Positions 22,771 to 37,100 of a DNA stretch of 64,000 nt are shown here, one piece after another. The stretch is from Argopecten irradians. Taxonomy: Eukaryota > Mollusca > Bivalvia > Pectinida > Pectinidae. A program made the position numbers and the translations under genes. The stretch is from the NCBI RefSeq assembly GCF_041381155.1, contig NC_091134.1, forward strand, positions 39,825,338-39,889,337. Direction: 5' to 3'. Below the pieces are notes generated by a model. The model saw nothing but the letters and a program-made list of their open reading frames with translations, was not told the DNA's origin and made no database searches. The first letter of the stretch is position 1. Each line of letters starts with the position of its first letter.

Positions 22771-23316
22771 ATGCTCGTAGAGTTGCATAGAAATGTACGA
22801 TGTGGAATATTAAGTAAAATATGATAAATTAAGCTATATTATTGGATGCGATAGTTACCTGGTACTCTCTGTGTTTAAATCATTCACTCCTCAGAACCGG
22901 TAAGTAAATTATATTAGATAAACGAAACAATAATCGCAAGTTACTTAGCCTAGCTCAATATTTACTTCAGTAAAATAACCAATGTATACCATATAATACA
23001 ACTATTCTAGAGAAATAACATCCTAAATAACTTTGCAAGAACGATGTATCATATTGAAATATATTTAGAAATTCTGTTATATCTATGTAAATGATGGAAA
23101 GGCATAGCCGTTACAAGTACATAGGTACTGCCCTTTTCAGGGTTAAGTTATTGGTGTCCGTCCCATTTGTTTGCATATCTAATATTGACTGTCATATCAG
23201 TAGGTCTAGACCGGCCTATATTTCTCAAACAATCCTTGTAACTTAAGAAAACGCTTAACACAAATTTCTCTCAATGGGAAAAGCATTACAGAAATTAGGT
23301 GAAATATTTAGATAAC

Positions 23317-23347
<31 letters not shown>

Positions 23348-24116
23348 CTTTCGTAATAGTTTGAAATAAGTGAGAAGGGATTTCTTTTATGAAAAAAATG
23401 ATCAAGAAACTGTGCCCAGCTTTTCAAGTTCATTTTGATATGCAATTAAGAAAACAAACATATTCATGTCCAGTACCTTGTAATTGTCCAAGGTGGATTG
23501 AAACTATAACTCGGAGGTAAACACCTTACATATGATCTTGCAACTGCTGATATTATGTAGTCACGACTCCATGATAGCAAGACTATCAATGAAGGATAAA
23601 CTGAAGGGAGTAACTTGAAGTTAAAACAGATGGTGATTTTATCAGTGGGTCATTAAATAAAAGTTATAATGTATCGGAAAAGGGGAAGATAGAAAGATTC
23701 AAGAAAGGTTGGGGGAGTTACTGTATATTTTGGACACTGCATGGTTAGAATGGTGTAACTGTTATGTACTCGTCTAGGATATCAGTAGGTGTGTTGGCTT
23801 CAGCAGGCACAGAGATATGACGTAATGGGTTAACTATTGGATAGGGTCGATGGATTGTGCTGGGTAGATACATATTTGATATAGGATATGGTTAATGGAT
23901 TTCAGTGGGTATATTTATAAGGTAAAATGGAGATGCAGGTTAAGCTGTAATATAGTGCTTGTTTAATGAATTGAGATTTATTTGGTAAAATAAGCTGATA
24001 TTTTGTGGGCTATTAGGTAGAAAATAGAGTTAGTGGATCCATGCTTGTGGGTTTTAGTTGAGAAGGTGCGTTGACTTGGTAGATGTAGGTTTGGGATAAA
24101 GCTTAATGGTGAGTTA
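22771..24116. other. Intergenic; poly(A) tract and C-poor region
   Basis: No coding exon seen. Holds an A26 homopolymer at 23,322-23,347 with no recognisable retroposon body or target-site duplication, and from about 23,640 a stretch notably poor in C on the plus strand. Confidence 0.5.
23322..23347. repeat. A26 homopolymer
   Basis: Twenty-six consecutive As. Could be the tail of an old retroposon, but no target-site duplication or element body is visible. Confidence 0.9.
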
Positions 24117-24139
24117 GGGTTTATGGGTAAGGGAAGGGG
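24117..24139 (+). other. G-quadruplex motif
   Basis: Four G runs (GGG, GGG, GGG, GGGG) separated by loops of five, three and two bases (TTTAT, TAA, AA) meet the usual G3+N1-7 pattern. It lies in a C-poor, G/T-rich stretch of roughly 540 bp. Confidence 0.7.
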
Positions 24140-24180
24140 TATGTTTGGGTTGTTAAATAAATGGTACAATATCATGTTTG

Positions 24181-27100
24181 GGTTTGTTAGTCGCATTATA
24201 AATGAACTTGAGAAGAATGTAAGGCAGTCCTTTATGGATTGTGATAAGGGTATGTAGGATTTGTACGTTACTTTAGCGTGTATACATAAGTAGTGCATAC
24301 GTTTTCATGTAGAATTTGAATAGTTTTTGAGATACATGACGACGGCCGAGACATGTAAACTAGAAACCTGATCCTAAAACGCAGGATAAGATCCAACTAA
24401 ACCGAATTTCGAGTATTGTTCTTTGTTCATCTCACAACGCCCGCTCAACTATCCATGTGGCGAGTTCAAAGATCGCTCTTGAGGTATTCTAACTCCTTTA
24501 TAGCACTTTTTACTAAAGGAAATTTAAATGAAGCTATAATGAAGTGTATTTGCATGTTAAAACTCAACTTTTAGAACTTTAAACATCCCAACAAGATAAT
24601 AAATGGTTCTAAATCACTCCAAATGTAATTTAATGAAGTTAAGTACTCAATTAAAGAATAATCAGATTCCAAATTAAGTACATAAAATATACTATAAATG
24701 GTACAAGTATGTCTTGGAATAGGTATCACAAATCCCCACCTAAGATTGACTTATATCATGTATAGTCAAGGTGTCTAACATTCCACTTCAAGGTTCTGTC
24801 CAAGGACCCCGATTTTGAGGCTCATTAAGGGAAGTTTTGGGGTACCTTTATTCGGGGCTGTTTTCGATCAGGAAAATGGGATGAAGCATTGCTGATTTTG
24901 TGACGACGACGCCAGGAATGAGACAAAAGCTGCAATCGGTACTAGGGCTGAGGGCGCAAGGATTGTTACTTTTTACATGAATTCCTATGAAATTGTTTTT
25001 TTTATTTTAACAAAGAAACTTTAACACAATGCTCTCATTAGTCATATTTTCACCTCATGTTTAAATTCATGAGTAGTATTATAATTAACGACTCATTTGA
25101 AGTAATACAATTATACATAATATATCGGGCGATCCCATCCACATATAGCCTTATCTATTTATCAAACTGGCATCAAGATAAATAACGTTGTACTTATTGT
25201 AATTACGACCTGCAATTTACATCGTACTACATTTCATAAAAGGGCGTTCTCTTTGTTCTGAGATATAGGATGCGTGTGAAATGATTGAAACAGTTAATTC
25301 TACGAGACTGATGTCTATGTCCGACTCAAATGTCAAAAATGATACATTAATAAATATCAATGGTCTTAATTACTCACTTGCCCATTAAGATGATGAAGGA
25401 GACAATGCAAAGAAGATCAATGATATTTTGTTCAAAAGTAATGTTTTGATTATGTATCTATACTTACATAAATATTTCCCTGTATTGATTCAACATTTGG
25501 TTTAGGAGTGTTTGATAGGATGGACAATCCAAAGAAAAATGATCAGTTATGAACCTTTGATAGTTTTATACTCTCTTAGCCTAAAATGATTACTATATAG
25601 TCAGTTAAGAATATGGACGTAATAATACATGTAGGTACAAAATAATTATAATAATTAACCTCTTACTACCTTTTCAAACATTGGGGATAACTGCGAATCA
25701 AAATGATGACTTGCTAGCTCATTAATAGTGATGCTGGTGGGAATCTTCTATGACATTAAAGTTATAAATGAACCTCCGGGAACTTATATGTTAATTAAAT
25801 CCTTTTCCTAACTACCTTTCTCATTGACATCATTAACTGTGGAGTTTTAGGTTTTTGTTTCATTTTGCTGAGCTACGATGATAAATGCAGCCAGGTGTCT
25901 ACGTAGTAAAAAAGTTCCATGTATATATGTTGTGAGTGATGTTACCTGGACCGTTCAGGTAATTGTGTAGATCCGACAACTCAAGTGATAACATTATACA
26001 CATGTAAGTAAACTACGTGTGTCATTTAATATTCATCAGGTAATGACTTTATGAAGTTTGACCCCTGTTTCAAGGTCACCGAGGTGACGGGGTGAGGATG
26101 ACAGCTGACATGTCTTGTTGGACAGACGACGTGAAAAAGACATCAACATATCAGTTTTAATATTTATAGATTGGTTTATAAAACCACTGCCTCAATACAC
26201 AGGTATAAAAAGGTGGCAGTCACTACCACAGCTACACCACAAACCGTTAATCCCAATGTAATTATAGTTTTTATGAGCTGTTATGAATCCGCTTTCTCTT
26301 TTGGGATGTGTGGTAGCATTCAGCGCAAGGGACAAGTAAACTTATGCGAATGTCCAGAAATGTTAATGTAAATGGGAGGTGGAAGGATGTGTTATCTAAA
26401 GTTAAGAACTAAAACAATGAAATATCCGGCAACTGTGACAAGAAGCACCTTTATTTAGCTATTATTTATAACAAATAATCCCAAAGTTTATCCATTTAAT
26501 TTTTCGAAGTAAATCTTGTATTAATATAATTATGCTTGTAGTTTTGTTATTAGTAGTGACTCCTTAATTTCCTTGTTTGGTTTTGCATTTCTTAAGTAAC
26601 AAAAAACCAGCTAGTAACACAATCATTAAGACAGGTTGTGTTAAGAAAAACCGGTTTATTTAGGGGGGGGGGACTATTGTCCCAATATCTAAATGGAGTC
26701 GACCTACTACATCCGTTTTTAAAACCCACAATAATTATCCAAGTTTCGCAGTCATTCCTAGGTAACATAATCTAATTTGACCCCTGTTATCAATCTTTGA
26801 TACATATCGTGCATGCATGCATTCTTGGGCATTTGTGTCCTGGTCGGAAAAATGTTTTTTACATTATCATGGCACCTGCACTAGAAACCAGATAGTTTAG
26901 CGATTGCTTCCTCGCCGATCAAGTTCCGCTTTGTACAACATTACAATAGAATATGAGCAATGAAACGTAGCAAAGAATGTATATATGGAAGAAGACAACG
27001 CATGCTATATATATCGAGTGAACATGATAGGGAAACTGCAATAAAATGTTCTTTACGTTATGTACAGAACCAATACACCAGGCCATCACCTTTTGAGTAA

Positions 27101-29001
27101 AGAGTCCTCATTATCAGTTTAATTATTTAGCTCTAAAAATATTTTGATACAATTTGTTTTGTGTTTTCAAATACAGCTTTTTGTTGCGCTTAGTCAAAAA
27201 GCGTAAAACTGATCAAATTATACATGTATCAACATCTAAAATATGAATATTTACAATGAGAAAATATTTGCACTTGACCGTCACAGAAATAATAAAGTTT
27301 GCTCTAACAGGCATATGATCATGGGACTTTGGTTTTTGTCAGCGGCGATGTTTAATTTTTTTTATAGAGGTCACTCGTGCAACTAATATATTTGTCTGTT
27401 ATTTCTGTGTGAAATTTATCGCCCAGAGAGACTTACAACACAGGTAAAGAGTTTTTTTTTATAGTTTACCTGGTCAACGCCACAGAGGATTGATAAGAGC
27501 GACTTTCTCGGGTCAGGACAGTGGCCATGTTTTTTTCCCCCTGCAAGCTTTCATGTGACAACAGTTGTATTTATAGTTGGTGCAAAGTTTTGTCGAGCTC
27601 CAAAGTCTAGAAACTCATAGGATAGTTTTTGTAACACTATATATCCTTAATTGTTTACTTCTGACAACAGTTACATGGGAAATAAAATCACATTTCATGT
27701 ATTTACACAATCTAGACAATTTACGACGTTCTAGAAGATGGGATGTGGTGGGTGAGTGAAGAGTGAGTACCTCTCCACTTTCCGCGAAAAGTTCTGAAAT
27801 ATTCGTTAAGTATAACGATTTCAGTACGTGTGGCTATCCACGTGTGAAACACAGTAATAGAAACTTTTCACATTATTATTATCATTATCATCATCTAGCC
27901 TGTTAAAATGATATTTTGAGTTTGATTTTATTGCATGACATTAGCAATCGGTTTGTCTTCACTAATTTTGCCACTAGATCGCCACGAACGGAAATGGTAC
28001 CTTATTGGAATTAGACCGCAGACTCAAGGTTGGCAGTTAAATGTCATTATTCTAAAAAGAATGCCACGCTAAAATGTCCATTCACTACACGTATAGAAGT
28101 TAATTCTCTTACAACATAGCTTACGATTCAGAGTATGGCAGTATATTGTATAGAAGGATTAAACTACTAACACTTTACCCTTGTTATTAAGTTGGACGCG
28201 GCGAAGGTCGGCTTTAGATGATCGTAAGACGATCATGTGGTAGACTTGGCACCAATAAACCCTTTAAGACCTTAGTATTTCTCGCCAATTATATCCGTAC
28301 TATAATGGTTCGACGACTAAAACCGAAATTATAACGATATCTGATAATAAAGAGCATAAGTCCGATTATGCCCTGGAAGTCCTTGTGCCTAGTTACTCGG
28401 AACAAAACAGAGCCGAAATTAGAGCGGATTTAAGGCGAAAATATGTCCCACACGAAAATCTAGATAAAAAGACAGTTCTCTAATTGCTTTTTGAACTGAA
28501 GAGCTGATTGGCCTTGAGTCACAAAAAATGTGAAATTCCTGTAATTATGTATAATAATGTTAGCCTTCTTTTAAAATAAAATCTTTCAGTGGGTCTTTGT
28601 GGTTTCTGTCTGTCACACTACCGAGTATTTAAAGACTGTTTGTCCATATCTTACTTTATGACTTACATTGTAGGTTAAGTTGCCCTTGGTCATATGTCGT
28701 AAATATTAAGTATAATCTCATTCGAGATCCAATTATTCCCTAAATAGGTAAAATTACAGATATTTTAATGCTACAATGACCGTTGTAGTTTTATGTAGTA
28801 ATAAGTATATGGTCACGGTAGTTCACAAAGATTCATAAACAATAACAATACTAGTTATAATACAAAATAACTCCAAAGTAATTCCACATATATTACCATA
28901 GTTAAACGTCACTGTTATTGTTACTATAATCACATAACATATAACAATGATATACATGATCCTTGAGATGGGAATATTCGGCAAATACATTTGTACTTGA
29001 T
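24181..29001. other. Intergenic, no gene seen
   Basis: AT-rich unique sequence. Short open frames occur on both strands but none has recognisable domains or flanking splice signals in a consistent series. A G9 run is at about 26,664. Confidence 0.5.
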
Positions 29002-29200
29002 ACCATAGTAACAAGTTCTTGTCAATTTTTACATTCACTCCATAAACTCGTAACCATAGTAACACATTTCCTTATGTCAAAGACAAAAGACCACATCCCC
29101 TTAGTAACACGCCCATGGTATTAGATGTATATCATTTATGTATCACCATGGCAACATAGTTCTTGATATTGGATGACACCATGCGTGTTACTATGGCAAT
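29002..29200 (+). promoter_or_regulatory. Periodic cluster of X-box (RFX-type) motifs
   Basis: GTAACCATAGTAAC at 29,050-29,063 fits the X-box pattern GTNRCC-N0-3-RGYAAC exactly. Near matches lie at 29,002 (ACCATAGTAACA), about 29,101 (TTAGTAACAC), 29,145 (ACCATGGCAACA) and 29,187 (GTTACTATGGCAAT). Spacing is about 43 to 50 bp, so this may be a decayed tandem repeat whose unit contains the motif. Confidence 0.5.
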
Positions 29201-30846
29201 AGTCCGTAGTGTAGGTTTTTCTGAGTCATTCGTAAGTCACTCCAGAATATAGCATTTTAGTATATCGTATACATTTCCATGTTGATGTATTCGTTAATGT
29301 TTTTGTCAGATTTTCCCCTTGACCAGATAATCACCATGTTGTTTGGTAGTTCTATCTAGTTCCCGGTTATGTACAGCCTGCAAGCAGATCGATTAACAGT
29401 AAAATGTCCTTTGTAACATGGGACCTACTGTATCTATATTGTCCATCGAGCGTTATCGTGCCCACAGTCTGTGAACATGTATGATTGTAAGTCCATTTGA
29501 TAGATTGACGTCACCTTGTCACAATTTGATTAAAATGCAGATCGTTTTTCACAACCATTATCATATCAGAGGCCACACTCTTGTGTTGACCAATCGAAAT
29601 ATTCGTCTTTCAGAAAGTAAAATTTGGATAAAAAAACAGTTAAGTACGAAAAGATTTCTGTTACTTCTGTAATATTGTCGCATGAAACACCATGGCTGTC
29701 CGTTACTTTTGAATGAGTTATACTGAGGACGAATCTCCAACAAGGCAATGAAGTACTGATGTTGCAAAGACATGAGAATACTTTAGTGTGTAAAGAGATT
29801 ATGTTGGATCATTTGTGTAACGGCGCGACATTTATATGCACAAAGTGTGCCACATTCAAACATTAAGGTTTGCTTTCAAAAAACAGTGAAGTCCCCATGC
29901 AATCTCTGCAATGAATCTGGTGTACTTTGTGGGCAAATTTCGGTGAAAAGGTATTATTCGTGCAAGAAACTGGACATTTTTTGTTAATGCGAGTTTTATG
30001 TCCCCCTCTATATAGCGGCATCCATCACGTCCCTGTCTTATTAAATACGGATTAATGTATATATTCTTACTTAGCAGGTGAAAAATATAAACTTATCAGC
30101 AAAATGTCACGCCGCTGTCCAGAGCAGTCAGAATATAGGTCAACCGTCGAGCTCCGCCAAACCCGTGACGTCACAACTATTAAAACGATCCCCTCAAAAT
30201 GCTAATATATTCGATTAAATGCAGCGTAATATATTTAAATGCCGTTTCTGAAATACACAATTAATGAAATCCAGATAAAGTGCATCTGAAGAAGCGCCAT
30301 TAAGCAGGAGGCATTAATCTTAATCAGTTCATTACTTCCTTAAAAGTAAACGGTTGAGCAAGCAGTAATTATCAAAATATTTTATTCTTTACCATACATT
30401 TTAGCTTTTTACGATATCAAAAGTAACATACCGTTTTACGAGCAATGGCTGAGTTAATCATCAATGCTTTTTAGAATTATATTAGGGTTTTTTTCGTGAA
30501 CATTTCTTACTACTGGTTCACTGCTTTATCTGCTTAACCAAATTCAAAACGTAATTTAAAGTCATTAATATATCGACTATGTATTAATTGAACGTCAATA
30601 CTGTGTAATATTTTGTAACTTTAAAAATTGTGAATACCACTAGTGTGTGGTTTTTTTATATATATTTCTTTTAAATTTATCTATCTGATGACATGTCATA
30701 TAAAAGTTTTTGTGTTATGACTTTGATAAGGAATATTTCTATTTACATGTAACACTGTACTGTTAAAACAGCACGTCTGATACAAGGTTACACCATCCCA
30801 GTCGAGGACACAATCCATCAATGATGACACTCGTCAGTCCATAGAC
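29201..30846. other. Intergenic, no gene seen
   Basis: No supported coding sequence, RNA gene or mobile element in this stretch. Confidence 0.5.
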
Positions 30847-31222
30847 CATGGACGTCTCCTATCAAGCCCTGGACGGTGGACGTCTCCCATTGACGGAGTC
30901 GTGAACTTTTCTTGAAGGCGCCGCGATCTTTTCTTAATGAAGGGCCTTTGTCGACTTCAGTTACTTGGACAGTTTAGTATACACTAAGGAGGTATATACA
31001 TATATATGTTGGATCATGGATGTTTCTCAATGAACAAGATGTATGAGGGACCACAAACGTTTTAATAAAGCATGAACTTTTTTCCAATTATGGGCCGTGA
31101 TCATTTCCTAACAAAGAGCTATGGGAGTGTCCCAATTGCGTACAATGCACGCTCTCAATATATGATCATGATCGTTTTCGATTAAAGGGTCATGGATGTT
31201 TCCCAATGAATGACCATGGACA
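30847..31222. repeat. Highly decayed minisatellite
   Basis: At least ten imperfect repeats of a motif close to CATGGATGTTTCCCAATGAA, some adjacent and some separated by unrelated bases. Examples are CATGGACGTCTCC (30,847), GTGGACGTCTCCCATTGA (about 30,876), ATGGATGTTTCTCAATGAA (about 31,017) and ATGGATGTTTCCCAATGAA (about 31,194). Spacings of about 24 to 27 bp recur. Confidence 0.6.
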
Positions 31223-34179
31223 CAAAAATATCTGAAACGATTGAAAATGAAATCTACAGGGCAATTTTTTCTCTCTTCGTTTCCTTACATCATTATAGCT
31301 AATCCGTCGGGTGATTGTCCATGCGTGGACCGATATTCCATCTGTTAACCTAGACAAACAAGTCTATAAAACTGCGCACTGTACTTCCTGCTCTATGATG
31401 GATTTTCCCATAGGAACAATACTACATTATAACCGCTATACTATTCCCCGACTGATGGTGGTGTGATGAAGACCGATTATTCTGTATGCAGTATATGACC
31501 AGGTGTGGTATCGAGCTACTATTTTCAGAGATATAAATGACCACTGACAATATCAAATGACCTTCAAGTGACCATAACCGTCATGGATGACCTTGCAAAT
31601 TGCGTGGGCGTAGTCACTTTCTGCCTCTATTTATGGAACGTAAATAAGCAGGTGGGATTGATTCACTTTCCCCTAAAGGAAAAGGAATCATATGCCTTAC
31701 ATCATTGTTTACAGTTTTTGTTCTCTAGTGCTTGTAGAATTACGAGTGGTTCAATACCGCCTTCTTTGAATTGCCATTCCTAATTTATACATTATTCTGC
31801 GTGTTTAAGATTTTCTTTCGCACCTTGTAACATTTTTATTTAGTAACGATTATGGTTGTTCAGTGGTAGCACTTGAAATCGGGTTTAGATACAATGTACA
31901 AGACTATTAGCAAACCACTTACTTGTTTCAACTACTTGCACCGTTGAACGTTCACCAATATGAGAAAGTGTCCACTTTGGGAAATGTTTTTTTAAGCAAA
32001 AATGTTTTTTTTCTAACTGAAAGGTTTTTAACAGAAATAGTTGCTAATATTTTAACAGTTCTTAAAAGTTTGTATGTTATCATCCAAAATAACGCTAAAT
32101 TCTCACTGAAATACCTAACTTCTGTCAAGAATGTACTTTCACTATTGCGTTGTAATTGGTGAAACATCCAAAAGTACAAATAGTTATAATACACATTATC
32201 ACTTTACGTAAATTCTTGAAGGAACTACAAGACTCCCGTTCGTATTTCTGTCGGATTTTTATGAGCAAGAGTCTATGTTGAAATACCAACATTGCTATTC
32301 GAGTCAACTTTCTAATAATTTACACTTTAAATTCTGCCAGATGAATAATATCTTGGTATTGCTTATACACTTGTCACCTATTATTGACCAATAAGCCAAC
32401 TTTACCCCCCTCCCTCCTAGACACTACAAGCATATATCACACTGTTGACATATCATTTTAAGAACTTGTCCAACGCCTTAGTTGTCTTTTTCATATTCTT
32501 TAATACTCTTTTTTTTTTGTAAAAAAAAATTCCTTGCTTGCGATGACTACCCATAGCAGTGAAAATATAGGTCCCTGCACTATATCGTCATCAATATTCA
32601 CAAATATAATCGAAAAAATGAGATTCAAATTCAAAGGATGAAGGTTATGATGTAAAACTATACTAAATTCAATGATTGGTGCATATGTTAAAATGATTAT
32701 CAATTAATAATTATGCCTTCCAACATCATTAATGATCAATGATTGTACATAACGTTAAATACGAAACAAACATAGTGATTGAAACACTAGCTCTCAAGAC
32801 CCACAAGAGAACAATAAAATGTATAAGCATTGTCATGGATATATAGTGTAAATATAGCTTGGCAAAACCTATCGCTCAAGCTTCGAGAAATAAATGTAGT
32901 TAAAGAAGAATAAACGGATCAAAAGATAAACAGCATTAAGCAGGTATTTTTGTTGTTAAATCTGAGCATTTTGAGCAAAAGAAATCACCAAGACTAAAGA
33001 AATAGTTTTAAAAGAACATGCGATAGAATGAAGTTATCACTTGCCTTATGAATCGTTTTGTAACATTTTCTGCCCCGTGTAGTCATTATTGTGAATAAAA
33101 GAGGAGCTTATAATGAAATGAAACATGTGTAGCAAATGATTTGTAATGGCGAGGCTGAAATAACCATGACCATCTGAGTATTCTCTAAATCAATAAAATA
33201 ATGATGAATTAACTATTCTTTGTAGAAATGAAGTAGCTAACATATATGTGTCTATAATAAAGTTACGGGAGGGACCACCTTTATTCATACAATATCACAG
33301 ATCCTGTCTCAAATTCCCTGAACTAAAATTGTCTATGCTTAGTAACACACGGTTATAAGGTCAGTAGTGGTAAGAGTAGTTAAAAACAATCTTTGGTTAG
33401 CAATTATGTTTTTTTTAATATTTATTAAATATATAATGGAGGCAACTATTAGCAATGTTTAGTAAGAACAAAGGTCAAAGGTTAAGGAGTAAATCCTTTT
33501 CAAATCTTGACAAGGCACTTCGATTTGTGTCGCTAGAACTACTTTGGCATTTTTGGGATCTTGCATGCTTGAAAAAATCTCCCCTGTCTAGTTTCCTCCA
33601 ATAGAAGAATACACATCAAAAGGATGACATTAGCATAGAAGATTATCACAGATGTCAAATCTAAACTATACTTCACACATAACCCTTGAAATCTCGTAGT
33701 ACAAAATATACATTTACAAAATTTACCATAAAATCTAAATTATCTATTACATACAAAAACTAGAAAATATATATATGAAAGGCTAAAACGATGTTCAACA
33801 TCTATCTTTGAACCTTAAATTGTCGTTGTAATACATTTTCCTTACTAAACATAACAACCTTTGGATTATCCCTTCCCTTATCCCCGGGGCAAGATCATGG
33901 CCTTGACCGCATTGCATGTTTCCAGTTCAATCAAACCAATCAAAATTGCGTAATTGATCAGAAATCTGTCTCAATCATAATTCATTAGAGTAGACAGTTT
34001 TAACTAGACATGAGCGTTACATAGTCCGACATGAATCTGGCCAGGGTAGATACAGCGATATAAATGTATCAACTGTCATGCTTGTTATTAAACTACAGGC
34101 AGAGTAGGCTGCAGGGTGACTGCAGGGTTAAGTTAGGTTAGTAATAAACTGAGAAATACAACACACATACAAACAACAC
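31223..34179. other. Intergenic, no gene seen
   Basis: AT-rich unique sequence with no supported gene. It lies past the proposed 3' end of the minus-strand quaking-like gene. Confidence 0.45.
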
Positions 34180-34185
34180 TTTATT
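34180..34185 (-). promoter_or_regulatory. Candidate polyadenylation signal of the quaking-like gene
   Basis: AATAAA on the minus strand is followed directly by a GT-rich stretch (GTGTTGTTTGTATGTG and on), the arrangement expected of a cleavage site with its downstream element. It is the best such site I see below the gene. If used, the 3' UTR from the proposed terminal exon would be about 4.3 kb, which is long but in keeping with known quaking transcripts. Confidence 0.4.
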
Positions 34186-37100
34186 GCATAATACTGTTAC
34201 GCAAAAAGTACAAAATGCAGTGTTATATGTAATGATGAATTAGTCGTCAAGTTAAGTATAACCAACCCAAGGTGTAGCAGCATGGCCATCAATTAATTTC
34301 AGCAGCGACAGTTTCAACAAATCAAAATCATAAATATAGCAACAAAATTTGTTCTTTATGCCATGTTAACAAAAGCAACGATAAATTTTACCTTTAAATT
34401 CTTGGTAAATGTTTCAACATTGTTATATTTTTTTTTGATGGATATGGCCATGTCGGATTTTTAACACCGTGGTGGTTTTCCATTCTGATCATTCGACCAG
34501 TAATGTTATGTATCTGTGAGGAGAATCAAACAAAGTTACAGGCGTGCATTGAGGGGGTCAACATGCAGAGCAATGGAGCACGCCCACTTCATGATATACT
34601 TGTGAGCAATTAAAGAAGTTAGGTAATCCAATTTTTTTTCTTCCAATTCTGAAATCCCTCTTGGGTTATTTTTTTGGGCCAAGATTGTAGTAAAATATGT
34701 CAGATATAATATTGCAGACCCTTCCAATTGTATTAGTAATGAATATTTTGAAATATCTGAATCAAAGAATCTTTCATTGATTATCTAAATCTCAAAAGGC
34801 TAAAATATGAGCGACATATTTCTTCCTGGTAAGAGTATTACCAAACTGGGGAGATTTCGGGAGTAGTAGATAATATATGTATGTAAATGTATATATGCAG
34901 GGGTATAGAAAGTTACCAATTAATAAGGAAATATATATATATATATATATATATCAATGGAAAATCTGAGATTCACTTCAATTATGACTCTGAACTACGA
35001 CATGTTAATACAAAATACACTTCAAACTAAACTCATGAGTAGGACTGTCGCCGGATCCAAAATGGAGCCACGATAGTCTGGGAGGACACAGAGGTCTGTT
35101 ATTATGCATTTTCTGTTATTTGCACCAGCAAAAACAAAAAGATATGATAAACATATAAGGGTGGGAAGAAATCAAAATATCATGTTAATATTTACAAGAA
35201 AAAAAACAGTAACAAAATAGTTGTCAATATACACAAAACAAATGCTAAGTAGCTACAAAGTTTTGGCCCTGTACACACACCAGCTATTGGTGCAGTTATC
35301 AGTGCATGCAACGTTAATATGAGTAAAAGGCACTTGAGGTTAACTTTATATCTACAACCTGCATTCAAGGTCTAACAAAAAATAGTAAAACGAAATTAAC
35401 TCAAAATAAACTTGAAACTTAAAAAAAAGAGTGATATATAGTTTAAATGAGCATATTTTCACCTTTTTAAAATAAATTGCATAAAGTGTCAAAAAACCAC
35501 CTTGTTTTAATGGTAATGGGAGTTCCCAGTTGGTGGCAGCCAAGTTCAAACGTATTAAATATCAAGTAAAAACAAGAAAAGAATGAAGTTTGTTCAAATA
35601 TTAGATCAATAGTAAATTGGTTAAATGAAAATGAAGCTGTGAATGCCAACAAGGTTATCAATTAAAATGAAAGTCATTACCTTGATGAATTTTGATTGGT
35701 TCATGGTCTAACAATAATTTGTTCTTGTCATTTTGATTATTACTTGCAGCTAAAGAAATAAATCAATTTTTCATAAAACTAACTTAAAAAAATGTGTGCA
35801 TATATTCTGAGGAACTCCCATTTCAAATATTTTATCTATCGAGTATATTTACAGGTCTTGTAAAAAAAATAAACTTTCCCATTTTTTTGTGCAATCTTTG
35901 GAAGACAATCCAAAATTGAAATATATAAAAAAAATCTCAATATTAAATTCTCCAACCTTTCACTGAATATTTAACAAATGCCTGCTAACATAGTAAGTAT
36001 ACATCAATCTGGAAGCTTAGGGATATGATCAGTAATTGCATAGCTACTATTGTTCTTTTCAATTATTTTTTTCGTTTTTCTTTTTTTTTCATCATCTGTT
36101 CTTCCTTTTCTCTCGCTCTCTCATTTTTACACACATCTCTTATTCTACTCCATGAATAATATATGAAGATTATATACAAGTTACATATGCAGTGACACAT
36201 GTCTATACGATTGTTATAAACAAAATCATTAATAGAACCCATCCATTGGTACACAGAAGTTAGAACAGTGCTATCCCCACCTACACAATGCATAGAAATA
36301 CACACAAAAAATATATAAATGTATACAAACTAAGTACAATGCCTTTGCATTTTGATCTTTCTTACATTGTTATAATATAAAATATTGATATGTTTGAGAT
36401 TGCAGGACAGATAAAATAATAATTAAAGACTGATTATAATAAGATCTCTTTCCAAATATACCCTGTCATATTCAAAGACCCTAACGATATGTGCGAGTAT
36501 CAATTCGGTAAACATTCAATTCTTGAATAGATTCTGACTGGTCAAATCCTTCAAACTTTACAGAAATATCGCATATAAAACAAAATTAACAGACACTCAC
36601 TGTACAGAGGAAATAATTCTGATTTATATAGGATTCTGAGTAATCAACAGTTGTTTTAAAGCTATAGATATTTGTTTGTTAGGATGAAGCAGTCAAAATC
36701 CACCACAAGTGGGAATAGCACTGTACAGAATGGTGATCAGAACAGAAAGCTGTGCTCATAAGCTTCACAAGTCAGACAACACTTGTTATAGAGTGGTGGC
36801 AGCCACAAACACCTGCTGCTTTGATAACTTTCCATTTTATAACTTTAAATTACTGACACACATATATCTACCATGAATCTGTGCAAGAGTAACTCATTCA
36901 TACCTGAACATACATTTGAACTCTTCTGATTCTATGGATGGAACAGTTCATTCTGAAGCTACAGGGGTGAACAAGTTAAACCAAGATGACAGCAGTAAAA
37001 ATTCTAATGAAATATAATGACTCTCGGTCATTAAGAAAGCACCTGTTGTGGATTGTCGGTCACGTTTTTCTTATTTCTAGATTTAACGGGAAGTCATCAA

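Noticed and set aside
23322-23347. Retroposon insertion ending in A26
   Set aside because: No target-site duplication or element body could be seen on either side.
24430-24490. B-box-like GAGTTCAAAGATC suggesting a tRNA-derived SINE
   Set aside because: No matching A box at the right distance, no cloverleaf and no poly(A) end.
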